This document shows, in pieces, positions 1 through 7,701 of a DNA stretch of 64,000 nucleotides. The notes under the pieces are model-generated. The model had not been told where the DNA came from. It saw only the letters and a list, made by a program, of their open reading frames with translations, and did not search any database. Location: NCBI RefSeq assembly GCF_902506555.1, contig NZ_LR732707.1, positions 1,765,138 through 1,829,137 of the forward strand, in the 5' to 3' direction. Position 1 is the first letter of the stretch, and each line of letters begins with the position of its first letter. The translations under genes were made by a program, and so were the position numbers. Origin of the DNA: Sphingorhabdus sp. 109. Its GTDB lineage: Bacteria > Pseudomonadota > Alphaproteobacteria > Sphingomonadales > Sphingomonadaceae.

Positions 1-1608
1 TTCTCGCGCCCCCGCGCTGATCATATTACCGGCCGCCGCTCCGGTGTTGCGCTTGCCTCGCCATCGATGGTGCCAGCACCGCCGCCGCCTCGCCCGTCGC
101 AAGTGGTCGTGACGGCCAGCAAATCCGCAGCCAGCGGCATGGCGGCGGCCGAACGGAGCATCGCACCCCACCCGCTCCCGCGCCCCTATCAGCAACCGCA
201 GGATCGGGAACGCTATGACGGCAAGGATGTTGCCAGCATCAAGCGGGTCGCCGATGCACCGGTGTCGACCTTTGCCGTCGACGTCGATACCGGCAGCTAT
301 TCCAATGTCCGGCGCTTTCTCAACGACGGGCGGATGCCGCCCGAAGCAGCGGTGCGGACCGAGGAAATGATCAACTATTTTCGCTATGATTATCCCAGAC
401 CGCAAAACCGGGATACACCGTTCAGCGTGTCGACCGATATCTCGACTACTCCCTGGAACGATGCCAGCCGCTTGCTGAGAATTGGCCTGCGCGGCTATGA
501 TGTTGCCAGCGACGAACGGCCGCGCGCCAATCTCGTCTTTCTGGTCGATGTATCCGGTTCGATGAACAGCCGCGACAAGCTGCCGCTGGTCAAGTCGACG
601 CTTACGGCGCTGGCCGGAGAATTGCGCAGCGATGACCGGGTTTCGATCGTGGTCTATTCCGGCACGGTCGGTCTGCTGCTCGCCCCCACTTCGAACAAGG
701 ACCATGTCAAGGAAGCGGTCGATTGCCTTTCGGCTCGCGGATCGACCGCGGGCGGCGATGCGCTCAAACTGGCTTATTCGACAGCGCGGGACAATTTCAT
801 CGATAGTGGCATCAACCGGATCATCATGGCCACCGACGGCGATTTCAACGTCGGCACGTCGGATACGGACGAGCTGAAAAAATATGTCGCCAAACAGCGT
901 GAAAGCGGTGTGACTTTGACGATGCTAGGCTATGGTAGCGGCAATATCCGCGACGAGCTGATGGAGGGCATAGCCAATGTCGGCAATGGCAATTATGCCT
1001 ATATCGACAGCGCGATGGAGGCCCGCAAGGTGCTGGGCTCCGAACTCAGCTCAACCCTCTTCACCATCGCCAAGGATGTGAAAATCCAGATTGAGTTCAA
1101 TCCGGCCCATGTGAAAGAATATCGCCTGATCGGCTATGAAAACCGGCTGCTCGCGGAAGAGGATTTTGCCAATGACAAGATTGATGCCGGTGATATCGGC
1201 GCCGGTCATCAGGTCACGGCACTTTATGAAATAATGCCGGCCGACGCATCCGGATGGCTTCCTGAACGGCGTTATCCTGCCAACCGCGTGACCGACGGCC
1301 GGTCCGGCCCTGGCGGCGAAATGGCGCACGTAAAACTCCGCTATAAATTGCCCGACGAGGACAGGTCCCGGCTGATCTCGCGGCCGATCGCGGCGGGAGA
1401 TATGCGGTCTGCTAGCGAGCCCCGTGGTGATATGGCCTTCGCGGTCGCTGTCGCTGTCGCCGCCTTCGGCCAGAAGCTGCGCGGTGACAAATATCTCGGA
1501 AGCTATGATTTCCGGAATATCGGATTGCTCAGCGGCAAGGGTGGAGATTACTGGCGTCAGGAATTCCGCAAGCTCAACGATCTGGCGGATAGCAATAGCA
1601 GCAGTTGA
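1..1608 (+). CDS. VWA domain protein, YfbK-like (5' end cut by window edge)
   Basis: The product is a von Willebrand factor A protein of the YfbK type. The N-terminal part carries the conserved block around FAVDVDTGSYSNVRRFL. The VWA domain follows with a complete MIDAS metal site: DVSGSM, a Thr in GSTAGGDAL, and Asp in MATDGDF. The last ~180 residues match the DUF3520 C-terminal region of this family. The frame is open back to base 1, so the real start and the signal peptide probably lie outside the window; the first internal ATG is at 67. Such proteins are exported and thought to bind ligands through the metal site, but the partner here is unknown. Confidence 0.85.
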   Translation, partial: FSRPRADHITGRRSGVALASPSMVPAPPPPRPSQVVVTASKSAASGMAAAERSIAPHPLPRPYQQPQDRERYDGKDVASIKRVADAPVSTFAVDVDTGSYSNVRRFLNDGRMPPEAAVRTEEMINYFRYDYPRPQNRDTPFSVSTDISTTPWNDASRLLRIGLRGYDVASDERPRANLVFLVDVSGSMNSRDKLPLVKSTLTALAGELRSDDRVSIVVYSGTVGLLLAPTSNKDHVKEAVDCLSARGSTAGGDALKLAYSTARDNFIDSGINRIIMATDGDFNVGTSDTDELKKYVAKQRESGVTLTMLGYGSGNIRDELMEGIANVGNGNYAYIDSAMEARKVLGSELSSTLFTIAKDVKIQIEFNPAHVKEYRLIGYENRLLAEEDFANDKIDAGDIGAGHQVTALYEIMPADASGWLPERRYPANRVTDGRSGPGGEMAHVKLRYKLPDEDRSRLISRPIAAGDMRSASEPRGDMAFAVAVAVAAFGQKLRGDKYLGSYDFRNIGLLSGKGGDYWRQEFRKLNDLADSNSSS

Positions 1609-1707
1609 AGGTGGCGCACAACGGCAGACGGACAAATATATTTAAGAAAATTAACCCAATTTGATAAGCTTTTGTCTCAAATGGGCACAGTTTCACTGGA
1701 ATGGCCG

Positions 1708-1732
1708 CCGGTTGGCGGGGCAAGCCAACTGG
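1708..1732 (+). other. Stem-loop upstream of the ompA-like gene
   Basis: Bases 1708-1716 pair with 1724-1732 in a 9-bp stem with one G-U pair in the plus-strand RNA and a 7-base loop. No T-run follows, so it is not a clear terminator. It sits between the VWA gene and the OmpA-family gene and could be a leader structure of the latter or simply a stable hairpin. Confidence 0.4.
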
Positions 1733-1813
1733 ACTCACGCTACAATATCCGCCATTTTGTCCAATGATTTTAGGAAAGTGACACTTGGGGCGGAAAAGGG
1801 ACTGAGATTATCT

Positions 1814-2575
1814 ATGGAAATCCGGGGCAAGATATTGACAGGTGCAGCGGCGACCGTGGTTTTGGGTCTGGTCGGTCATGCAATAGCGGGTGAGAATTTC
1901 ATCAACGGTCTGGAACAGCAGGCGCAAACAGAACTCGCGGCGCGCGGACTGGATGGCGCGCATGTCAGCCTCGGCCACGACCCCTTGTCCCGCGCGGCTG
2001 TACTGGATGGCGAAGTGGGGGACGAGGCGAAACAGGAAGCTATGGGTGTGGTCATGACAATCCCCGGCATCTCCAGTGCCAGCTGGAAAGACCAGCATGT
2101 GATTGTCGCTGCCGAGGGTGAAGCCACTGAAAAAGCCGCGCCCACCGCTGCCGTGCAGACCCAGGCTGCCAATTGCCAAAGCAGGGTCGACAAGATTATC
2201 GCCGCCAACAATATCAGCTTCCGTTCCGGCAGCGCCTATGTGTCGCTGGAAACGCAGAAAATCCTCGACCAGATCGCAACGGCCCTGCAGGATTGCGACG
2301 GACTGGCGATTGCGGTCGAAGGCCATACCGACGACAATGGCAATAGCGCCGTCAATCGCAATATGTCGCAGGAGCGGGCCGACCGCATAAAGGCCGGACT
2401 GATCGAGCGCGGCGTGAAGGCAAGTCTGATCAGCGCGAAAGGCTACGGTTCTACCCGGCCTCGCGCGACGGGTTCGGACGCGGCCGCCGACGCACAGAAC
2501 CGCCGGATCGAGTTCCGGATCAGCGCCGCCAACGGCCCGCAAAAAGATGATGCCAAATCGCAACAGGAGAGCTGA
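1814..2575 (+). CDS. OmpA-family protein with BON-like N-terminal part
   Basis: The protein has about 253 residues. An N-terminal hydrophobic stretch (roughly residues 8-25) acts as signal or anchor. A BON-like alpha/beta segment follows (about 30-100), then a linker and a C-terminal OmpA peptidoglycan-binding domain with VEGHTDDNG, RADRIKAGL and NRRIEFRI. It probably ties the envelope to peptidoglycan. The start at 1814 is chosen over the upstream 1661 because a GA-rich ribosome site (near 1795-1803) precedes it and the signal-like region begins there. Three bases separate its stop from the next small gene, so the two are likely co-translated. Confidence 0.8.
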   Translation: MEIRGKILTGAAATVVLGLVGHAIAGENFINGLEQQAQTELAARGLDGAHVSLGHDPLSRAAVLDGEVGDEAKQEAMGVVMTIPGISSASWKDQHVIVAAEGEATEKAAPTAAVQTQAANCQSRVDKIIAANNISFRSGSAYVSLETQKILDQIATALQDCDGLAIAVEGHTDDNGNSAVNRNMSQERADRIKAGLIERGVKASLISAKGYGSTRPRATGSDAAADAQNRRIEFRISAANGPQKDDAKSQQES

Positions 2576-2578
2576 ACG

Positions 2579-2680
2579 ATGCCACTTTTACTTGAAAATC
2601 TGTTGCTCCTGCTGATTACTTTTGCAATTGGCCTCGCCATCGGCTGGTTTGTCTGGGGCCGGAGCACAGAAGAATATTAG
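2579..2680 (+). CDS. 33-residue single-pass membrane peptide
   Basis: This short frame begins ATG at 2579 and ends TAG at 2678-2680. It encodes 33 residues: an acidic residue near the start, one strongly hydrophobic helix of about 25 residues with an AIGLAIGWFVWG core, and a charged C-terminus ending STEEY. A ribosome site (caggaga) lies in the end of the OmpA gene, which stops three bases earlier. Position between the OmpA-family gene and another single-pass membrane protein suggests a three-gene envelope unit. The function is unknown. Confidence 0.65.
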   Translation: MPLLLENLLLLLITFAIGLAIGWFVWGRSTEEY

Positions 2681-2723
2681 CCAAAACCGGCTAGAGTTAA
2701 TGGTCAAAACGGGGTTTTGAGAA

Positions 2724-3320
2724 ATGATTACGCTGATCACCGCCAATTGGCTGTTATATCTGATCGCACTGCTAATCGGTGTGGTCACCGCATTCTGGAT
2801 CTGGGCTGCGACCGGTCGCGAGGCATCCGCCCTCGACAGCTTCAACGCCGATGACGGGCTGCTGGAGAAAGCCGGCGAACCGGTGCCGCCGACCGACCCC
2901 AAACCGGTCACCGCTCCCGCCACGGCACCGAAAGCGGTTGCCCCGCCACCGCCGCCACCAACACCCAAGCCGGTCGTCGCCCCCGCGGCCCCTGCCGCAA
3001 AACCCAAGGCAGAGGCCAAAGCCGCGCCCGTGGCCGCAGAACCGGTGGAAGGTACACCGAAAATTCCGGCAGCGGTCGGAGAACCCGACAATCTGCGTCT
3101 GATCAAGGGCGTTGGGCCCAAGCTGAACAGCTTGCTGATCAGCCTCGGCGTGACCCGTTTTGACCAGATTGCCGCCTGGAAAGAAGCTGAAATCAGCGAA
3201 GTGGATCAATATCTGGGTGCATTCAGCGGACGGATTACCCGGGACGCATGGATCGACCAGGCGAAATTCCTCGCCAAGGATGACATTGCCGGGTTCGAGA
3301 AAAAATACGGCAAGCTCTGA
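2724..3320 (+). CDS. Membrane-anchored helix-hairpin-helix protein
   Basis: The 198-residue protein starts with one transmembrane helix (about residues 5-28). A long Pro/Ala/Lys-rich linker (about 55-115) follows. The C-terminal domain (about 128-195) contains LIKGVGPKLNSLL and the pattern FDQIAAW, a helix-hairpin-helix-like fold also found as a C-terminal add-on to NuoE and to L21 in sphingomonads. The domain often binds nucleic acid, but here it is tethered to the membrane and its ligand is not known. It is likely in one transcription unit with the OmpA-family gene and the 33-residue peptide. Confidence 0.75.
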   Translation: MITLITANWLLYLIALLIGVVTAFWIWAATGREASALDSFNADDGLLEKAGEPVPPTDPKPVTAPATAPKAVAPPPPPPTPKPVVAPAAPAAKPKAEAKAAPVAAEPVEGTPKIPAAVGEPDNLRLIKGVGPKLNSLLISLGVTRFDQIAAWKEAEISEVDQYLGAFSGRITRDAWIDQAKFLAKDDIAGFEKKYGKL

Positions 3321-3337
3321 GCAACACCGGTTTCCCG

Positions 3338-4654
3338 TCAGTCGACCTCGGGATTGCTCGGCCGGACGATCAGCTTGTCGATTTTCCGGCCGTCCATGTC
3401 GACAATCTCGAACACCCAGTCCTGGTCTTCAAAACTTTCGCCCTCTTCGGGAAGATGGCGCAATTGCGCCAGCGCGTGGCCGGCCACCGTGGCATAGTCA
3501 CGGTCCTCTGAGAGCCGGATTCCCAGCCGTTCGGCCAGCGCGTCAATCGCCATCGCGCCGGAGACAAGATAGCTGCCGTCGGCCCGCTCGATCAGGCTGC
3601 GCTGAGTCTTCTCATCCTGGTCGGAGACAAATTCGCCGGCGATCGAGCTGAGCAGGTCATTGGGCGTGACGATCCCTTCGAAATGGCCATATTCGTCATG
3701 CACCAGGATCATCGGAACTTCCGTCTCACGCAATATTTCCAGCACATCAAGCGCGTCGAGCTGGTCCGGCACCTTTTCCAGTGGGCGCATCAGCTTGCGC
3801 AAATCCAGCTTCTCGCCACCGAGTTGCGCGGCAACGATATCGCGGGCCTGGACCACCCCGCGGATTTCATCGACCGAATGTTCGGCGACGGGGAAACGGC
3901 TGTGCTGGGATTCCATCAGCAGCTTGTGAATATCCCCGCGCTTCGCATCGATGTCGAGCCAGTCAATCTCGGTACGGGGGGTCATTACCTCGCGAATGGG
4001 GCGATCGGCGAGACGCACGACCCCGGCCATCACGGCGCGTTCATGCTCCTCGATAACGCCGGACCGCGTCGCATCGGCAAAGACCATCTGCAATTCTTCC
4101 GCAGTGACGTGATTGACCTGCTCGCGCTTGATCCGCATCAGGCGGAAAATCATGGCGCTGCTGTTATCGAGCAGCCAGACCAGCGGCGCGGAAATGCGAG
4201 CCAGCAATTCCATCGGCTGGGCCATGATCAGGGCGATACGTTCTGCGGATCGCAAAGCAATCTGCTTCGGTACCAGCTCCCCGATCACCAGCGAGGCGTA
4301 GGTGGTCAGGCCGATCACCAGAACAAAGCCGACGGTGCCCGCCAGCTCCTGCCCCATGCCCAGCAGCTGCAGCCGCTCCGCTACCGGGCCACCAAGGCTG
4401 GCTCCGGAATAGGCGCCGGCAATAATGCCGATCAGCGTGATCCCAATTTGCACGGTGGAGAGAAACTTCCCCGGATCGCTGGCAAGACGCAGAGCCGCCT
4501 TGGCGCGCTTGCTGCCGCGGTCCGCAAGACCATGCAATTGCGCCTTGCGGGCAGAGACAATTGCCAGTTCCGACATGGCAAATATGCCATTGATCAGTAC
4601 CAGCAATATTATGATCGTTACATCAAACCAGGGAAAGGGTGTCATATTGTCCAT
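3338..4654 (-). CDS. Hemolysin/CorC-family transporter (CNNM-CBS-CorC)
   Basis: The product has about 438 residues. It has an N-terminal CNNM/DUF21 membrane domain with three to four helices (IIILLVLINGIFAMSELAIV begins it). A pair of CBS domains follows (about 215-330, with MTPRTEIDWLD and VQARDIV). The C-terminal CorC_HlyC domain (about 350-435) has ATVAGHALAQL. Family members export magnesium or cobalt. The start is placed at the ATG at 4654; the ATG at 4645 is nearly as good, as neither has a strong ribosome site. The gene converges with the HhH gene and diverges from the OmpA lipoprotein gene. Confidence 0.85.
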   Translation of the reverse strand: MDNMTPFPWFDVTIIILLVLINGIFAMSELAIVSARKAQLHGLADRGSKRAKAALRLASDPGKFLSTVQIGITLIGIIAGAYSGASLGGPVAERLQLLGMGQELAGTVGFVLVIGLTTYASLVIGELVPKQIALRSAERIALIMAQPMELLARISAPLVWLLDNSSAMIFRLMRIKREQVNHVTAEELQMVFADATRSGVIEEHERAVMAGVVRLADRPIREVMTPRTEIDWLDIDAKRGDIHKLLMESQHSRFPVAEHSVDEIRGVVQARDIVAAQLGGEKLDLRKLMRPLEKVPDQLDALDVLEILRETEVPMILVHDEYGHFEGIVTPNDLLSSIAGEFVSDQDEKTQRSLIERADGSYLVSGAMAIDALAERLGIRLSEDRDYATVAGHALAQLRHLPEEGESFEDQDWVFEIVDMDGRKIDKLIVRPSNPEVD

Positions 4655-4746
4655 TGATAGGGCGAAATGCCATAAGCCCTTTAGCAGCAAGTTTTACACA
4701 ATCTCAAGTTTGCTGTCAGTCACCGTTCATTTATCGCGCGCTAAAC

Positions 4747-4771
4747 GGAACCATCTCTTCGGCGGGGCGTT
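4747..4771 (+). promoter_or_regulatory. EcfG-type general-stress promoter
   Basis: GGAAC at 4747-4751 and CGTT at 4768-4771 are separated by exactly 16 bases. This matches the GGAAC-N16/17-CGTT promoter of the alphaproteobacterial general-stress sigma factor EcfG. It lies about 40 bases before the ATG of the OmpA lipoprotein gene at 4810, giving a leader of about 30 bases with a good ribosome site. It was the only such match I found in the intergenic regions. Confidence 0.6.
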
Positions 4772-4809
4772 ATGCCGGAGAGACAAGAGGAGCCACAAGG
4801 GAAGATAAT

Positions 4810-5490
4810 ATGCGGATGCACAAATCAATAATTTCAGCAGTTTCACTCGGTGCTCTGGCATTGACCAGCGGCTGCGTGACCAATCCGGAAACCGGAAACC
4901 GGACGATTTCCAAAACAGCTATCGGTGGTATCGGCGGCGTCGTCGGCGGCTATCTGCTCGGCGATATATTGGGCGGCAGAAATGACCGCACGGCCAAGAT
5001 CGTCGGCGCCGGCCTTGGCGGTCTCGCCGGCGCAGGCATCGGCTATTATATGGACGAGCAGGAAAAGAAGCTGCGCCAGCAGACCGCGGGAACCGGCGTG
5101 GATGTTACCCGCGAGGGCGACAATCTGATCCTCAACATGCCGTCCAGCGTTACCTTCCCCGTAGACAGCAGCGCCATCAGCCCGGCATTCCAGACAACGC
5201 TGGGCAATGTGGCCAACACGCTGGCGCAATATGAAAAAAGCTATGTCGACGTGCTTGGTCACACCGACAGCACCGGCAGCGACGCCTATAACCAGGCCTT
5301 ATCCGAGCGGCGTGCCGATGCGGTTGCAAATTTCCTTGCCAACAGCGGCGTCCAGCGCGCACGGCTCGCAACCCGAGGCTATGGCGAAAGCCAGCCGGTT
5401 GCCAGCAACAGCACCGAAGAGGGCCGCGCGGCCAACCGCCGGGTCGAAATAAAGATCGTGCCGATCGAGCAGGACGACCTGAACAACTAA
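4810..5490 (+). CDS. OmpA-family lipoprotein with glycine-zipper segment
   Basis: The 226-residue protein has a lipoprotein signal with lipobox LTSGC. Next comes a glycine-rich zipper-like region (about 40-85: GGIGGVVGGYLLG and GLGGLAGAGIGYYMD). The C-terminal OmpA domain (about 115-220) has VLGHTDSTGSD and NRRVEIKIV. The layout matches the YiaD/YMGG outer-membrane lipoproteins that bind peptidoglycan. The start at 4810 follows an AAGGGAAG ribosome site; ATG at 4816 is a second option. The promoter is EcfG-like, so the protein is probably induced in general stress. A strong terminator follows at 5521-5557. Confidence 0.85.
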   Translation: MRMHKSIISAVSLGALALTSGCVTNPETGNRTISKTAIGGIGGVVGGYLLGDILGGRNDRTAKIVGAGLGGLAGAGIGYYMDEQEKKLRQQTAGTGVDVTREGDNLILNMPSSVTFPVDSSAISPAFQTTLGNVANTLAQYEKSYVDVLGHTDSTGSDAYNQALSERRADAVANFLANSGVQRARLATRGYGESQPVASNSTEEGRAANRRVEIKIVPIEQDDLNN

Positions 5491-5520
5491 ATTAGCGCTT
5501 GCGCCAACCCCATGATCACG

Positions 5521-5557
5521 GGCATCCCCTGCAAAAATTTGCAGAGGATGCCTTTTT
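5521..5557 (+). terminator. Rho-independent terminator overlapping the next gene's RBS
   Basis: Arms 5521-5527 and 5546-5552 pair over 7 bp, and an inner stem 5529-5535/5538-5544 adds 7 bp after a single mismatch. Five T follow at 5553-5557. It ends the transcript of the OmpA lipoprotein gene. The 3' arm contains the AGAGGA that would serve as ribosome site for the SDR gene, whose ATG starts at 5559. Confidence 0.85.
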
Positions 5558-5558
5558 C

Positions 5559-6326
5559 ATGACCACACCCAATTTTTCCATTGACCTGAGCGGACGAACC
5601 GCACTCGTGACCGGCGCATCGGCCGGTCTGGGCCGCCGCTTTGCCAAGGTGCTGGCCGCTTGCGGCGCGAAAGTTGCCTGCACCGCCCGGCGCAAGGACA
5701 AGCTGGACGATCTCGTCGCAGAAATTACGGCCGATGGCGGCACCGCCAAGGCCTTCGCCCTTGACGTGCGCGATGCGGCGCAGCTTCAGGCGATCATTCC
5801 CGCCGTGACGGAATCTCTGGGTCAGCCCGATATACTCGTCAACAATGCCGGAATCGTCGACGCGGAACATGCCACGCGGATGTCCACCGATCTGATCGAC
5901 GATGTTCTGGACACGAATTTGCGCAGCGTCTTCATCCTGTCGAACGAATTCGCTCGCCCCTTGATCGCCCGGAAAGCGCCCGGGCGGATCGTCAATATCG
6001 CATCCATTGCCGCGACCAGCTATAGCGGCGGCGGAGCTGCTCTCTATTCCACAACCAAGGCGGGAGTTGTTCGCATCACTGAGACGCTGGCGGTGGAATG
6101 GTCAAAATTCCACATCAATGTGAACGGCATCGCGCCGGGTCTGTTCGCCACCGATATGGCCGACGGCATGATTGAGCGCGCTGGCGATTTTTCGGTTCAC
6201 TTCCCGCGCAAGCGCGTGGCGCAGCCGGAGCAGATGGATAGCACATTGCTCTATCTGGTATCACCCTCTTCCGACGCGGTGACCGGCACCGTGATCAAGA
6301 TCGACGACGGCCAGGGCGGACGCTAG
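5559..6326 (+). CDS. SDR-family NAD(P)-dependent oxidoreductase
   Basis: This is a 255-residue classical short-chain dehydrogenase. The cofactor motif TGASAGLG is at about residues 19-26, NNAG at about 94-97, and the catalytic Ser (NIASIAATS), Tyr and Lys (YSTTK) are all present. The substrate cannot be told from sequence. The ATG at 5559 is the only sensible start because the cofactor motif follows it closely. The start is odd: its AGAGGA ribosome site lies in the 3' arm of the terminator of the gene before it, so ribosome access should depend on that hairpin being open or on a transcript that begins downstream of it. Confidence 0.9.
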   Translation: MTTPNFSIDLSGRTALVTGASAGLGRRFAKVLAACGAKVACTARRKDKLDDLVAEITADGGTAKAFALDVRDAAQLQAIIPAVTESLGQPDILVNNAGIVDAEHATRMSTDLIDDVLDTNLRSVFILSNEFARPLIARKAPGRIVNIASIAATSYSGGGAALYSTTKAGVVRITETLAVEWSKFHINVNGIAPGLFATDMADGMIERAGDFSVHFPRKRVAQPEQMDSTLLYLVSPSSDAVTGTVIKIDDGQGGR

Positions 6327-6335
6327 GACCCGAAG

Positions 6336-7568
6336 CTAGACCAGCTCGCCTGTGAGCAGCTTGGGCAAATCGCCGGTTTCGCCTTTGGCCTCGGCCATGA
6401 ATTGTGCTTTGAGCGGCGGGATGCGCTGAACCAGTCCGATGCCCATCCGGCGGATCTTGGAAGAGGTTTCTCCCGGCAGGCCGAACAGGCGGGTGAGCAG
6501 ATCGGTGGCCGCCGAGACCATCATATTGTCGAGGCTGCGCCAGCGGTCGTAGCGCGCGAGAATCTGGGCATCACCCAGATCAAGACCGGTGCGTGCACCT
6601 TCGACCAGACATTCGGTCAGCGCCGCCACGTCGCGCAGGCCCAAGTTAAGCCCCTGCCCCGCAATCGGGTGGATGCCGTGACCGGCATCGCCGATCAGCA
6701 CCAGACGGTCAGCGGTCAGATGGGAACTGTGGTGGAAGCCCAGCGGATAGGTCGGCCGATCGGTGAGCAGCTCGATCTCGCCAAGAAATCCGCCGGTCTT
6801 CTTCATCATCTCCGCGACGAAGGCACGCTTGTTGATGTTCGCATAGGCCGGACCGTCCTTTCGCGAAACCGTCCATACCACCGCCGAACGGTGCCGTCCG
6901 TCCGCATCGTCGAGCATTGGCAGGATGGCGAACGGACCGGAAGGGAAGAACAGTTCATAGGCGGTGTTTCCATGCGGCTTCTCGTGCGCGATTTTGCAGA
7001 CAATGGCATTATGGTCATATTGCCAGTGCGCCATGATGATGCCGGCTTCCTCGCGCATCCGGCTGCCGCGCCCGTCGGCGGCGATCAGCAACGGGGCAGA
7101 GAGCCGCTCGCCGTTTTCCAGCGCGATATCGACCCTGTGGCCGCCACGTTCGCAGGACGCAACCTGGGTCGAGAGATGCAGCGTGATATTGTCACTGGCC
7201 TGAACCGCCTCGAACAGGAGTCGCCGGAGCATGGCATTTTCGACCATGATGCCCATCGGGCCTTCGCCTTCGCCCGGAACAAAGTCCAGCGTGCCGGGCT
7301 TCAGCCCGTCGTTGACCAGAATCTTCTCGATATCGCAGCCATGCGGTCGCAGCTTGTCGGCCAGGCCGATGGCGTCGAACATGTTCCAGCTGGCGCTGTT
7401 GATCGCCGAAACGCGCGCATCGGCCTGCGGATTGAGCAGTTCGGCCGGATCGGCGCGGTCGATGATCGCGATGCGCAAGCCGTGGGCTGCCAGCGTCAGC
7501 GCCTGGGTCAGACCGATCATGCCCGCACCCAATATGATGATATCGCTTTGCCGAGAGTCAATTCCCAT
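6336..7568 (-). CDS. UbiH/UbiF/COQ6-type FAD-dependent hydroxylase
   Basis: The 410-residue protein is a flavoprotein monooxygenase of ubiquinone synthesis. It has the FAD-binding GxGxxG site near the N-terminus (ILGAGMIGLTQAL), the middle ADGRGSRMREEAG region, and the second FAD motif GDAGHGIHPIAGQGLN near residue 290. Which ring position it hydroxylates cannot be read from sequence. The start at 7568 has a GGAAAGG ribosome site and matches family length; the longer upstream frame is not needed. The COQ9 gene at 18.5-19.2 kb serves the same pathway in other organisms. Confidence 0.88.
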   Translation of the reverse strand: MGIDSRQSDIIILGAGMIGLTQALTLAAHGLRIAIIDRADPAELLNPQADARVSAINSASWNMFDAIGLADKLRPHGCDIEKILVNDGLKPGTLDFVPGEGEGPMGIMVENAMLRRLLFEAVQASDNITLHLSTQVASCERGGHRVDIALENGERLSAPLLIAADGRGSRMREEAGIIMAHWQYDHNAIVCKIAHEKPHGNTAYELFFPSGPFAILPMLDDADGRHRSAVVWTVSRKDGPAYANINKRAFVAEMMKKTGGFLGEIELLTDRPTYPLGFHHSSHLTADRLVLIGDAGHGIHPIAGQGLNLGLRDVAALTECLVEGARTGLDLGDAQILARYDRWRSLDNMMVSAATDLLTRLFGLPGETSSKIRRMGIGLVQRIPPLKAQFMAEAKGETGDLPKLLTGELV

Positions 7569-7701
7569 AGAGACGCCTTTCCGAGCCCGAATATGAGATA
7601 TAGTTAGGCATCGATGGTCGGGAAAGAAAGGCAAATCCGGTAAAATAAAGCCAAGAAACTTGACGGCGAGTCCCCGATTCGCGCAAAGGAGCAGATAGTT
7701 A

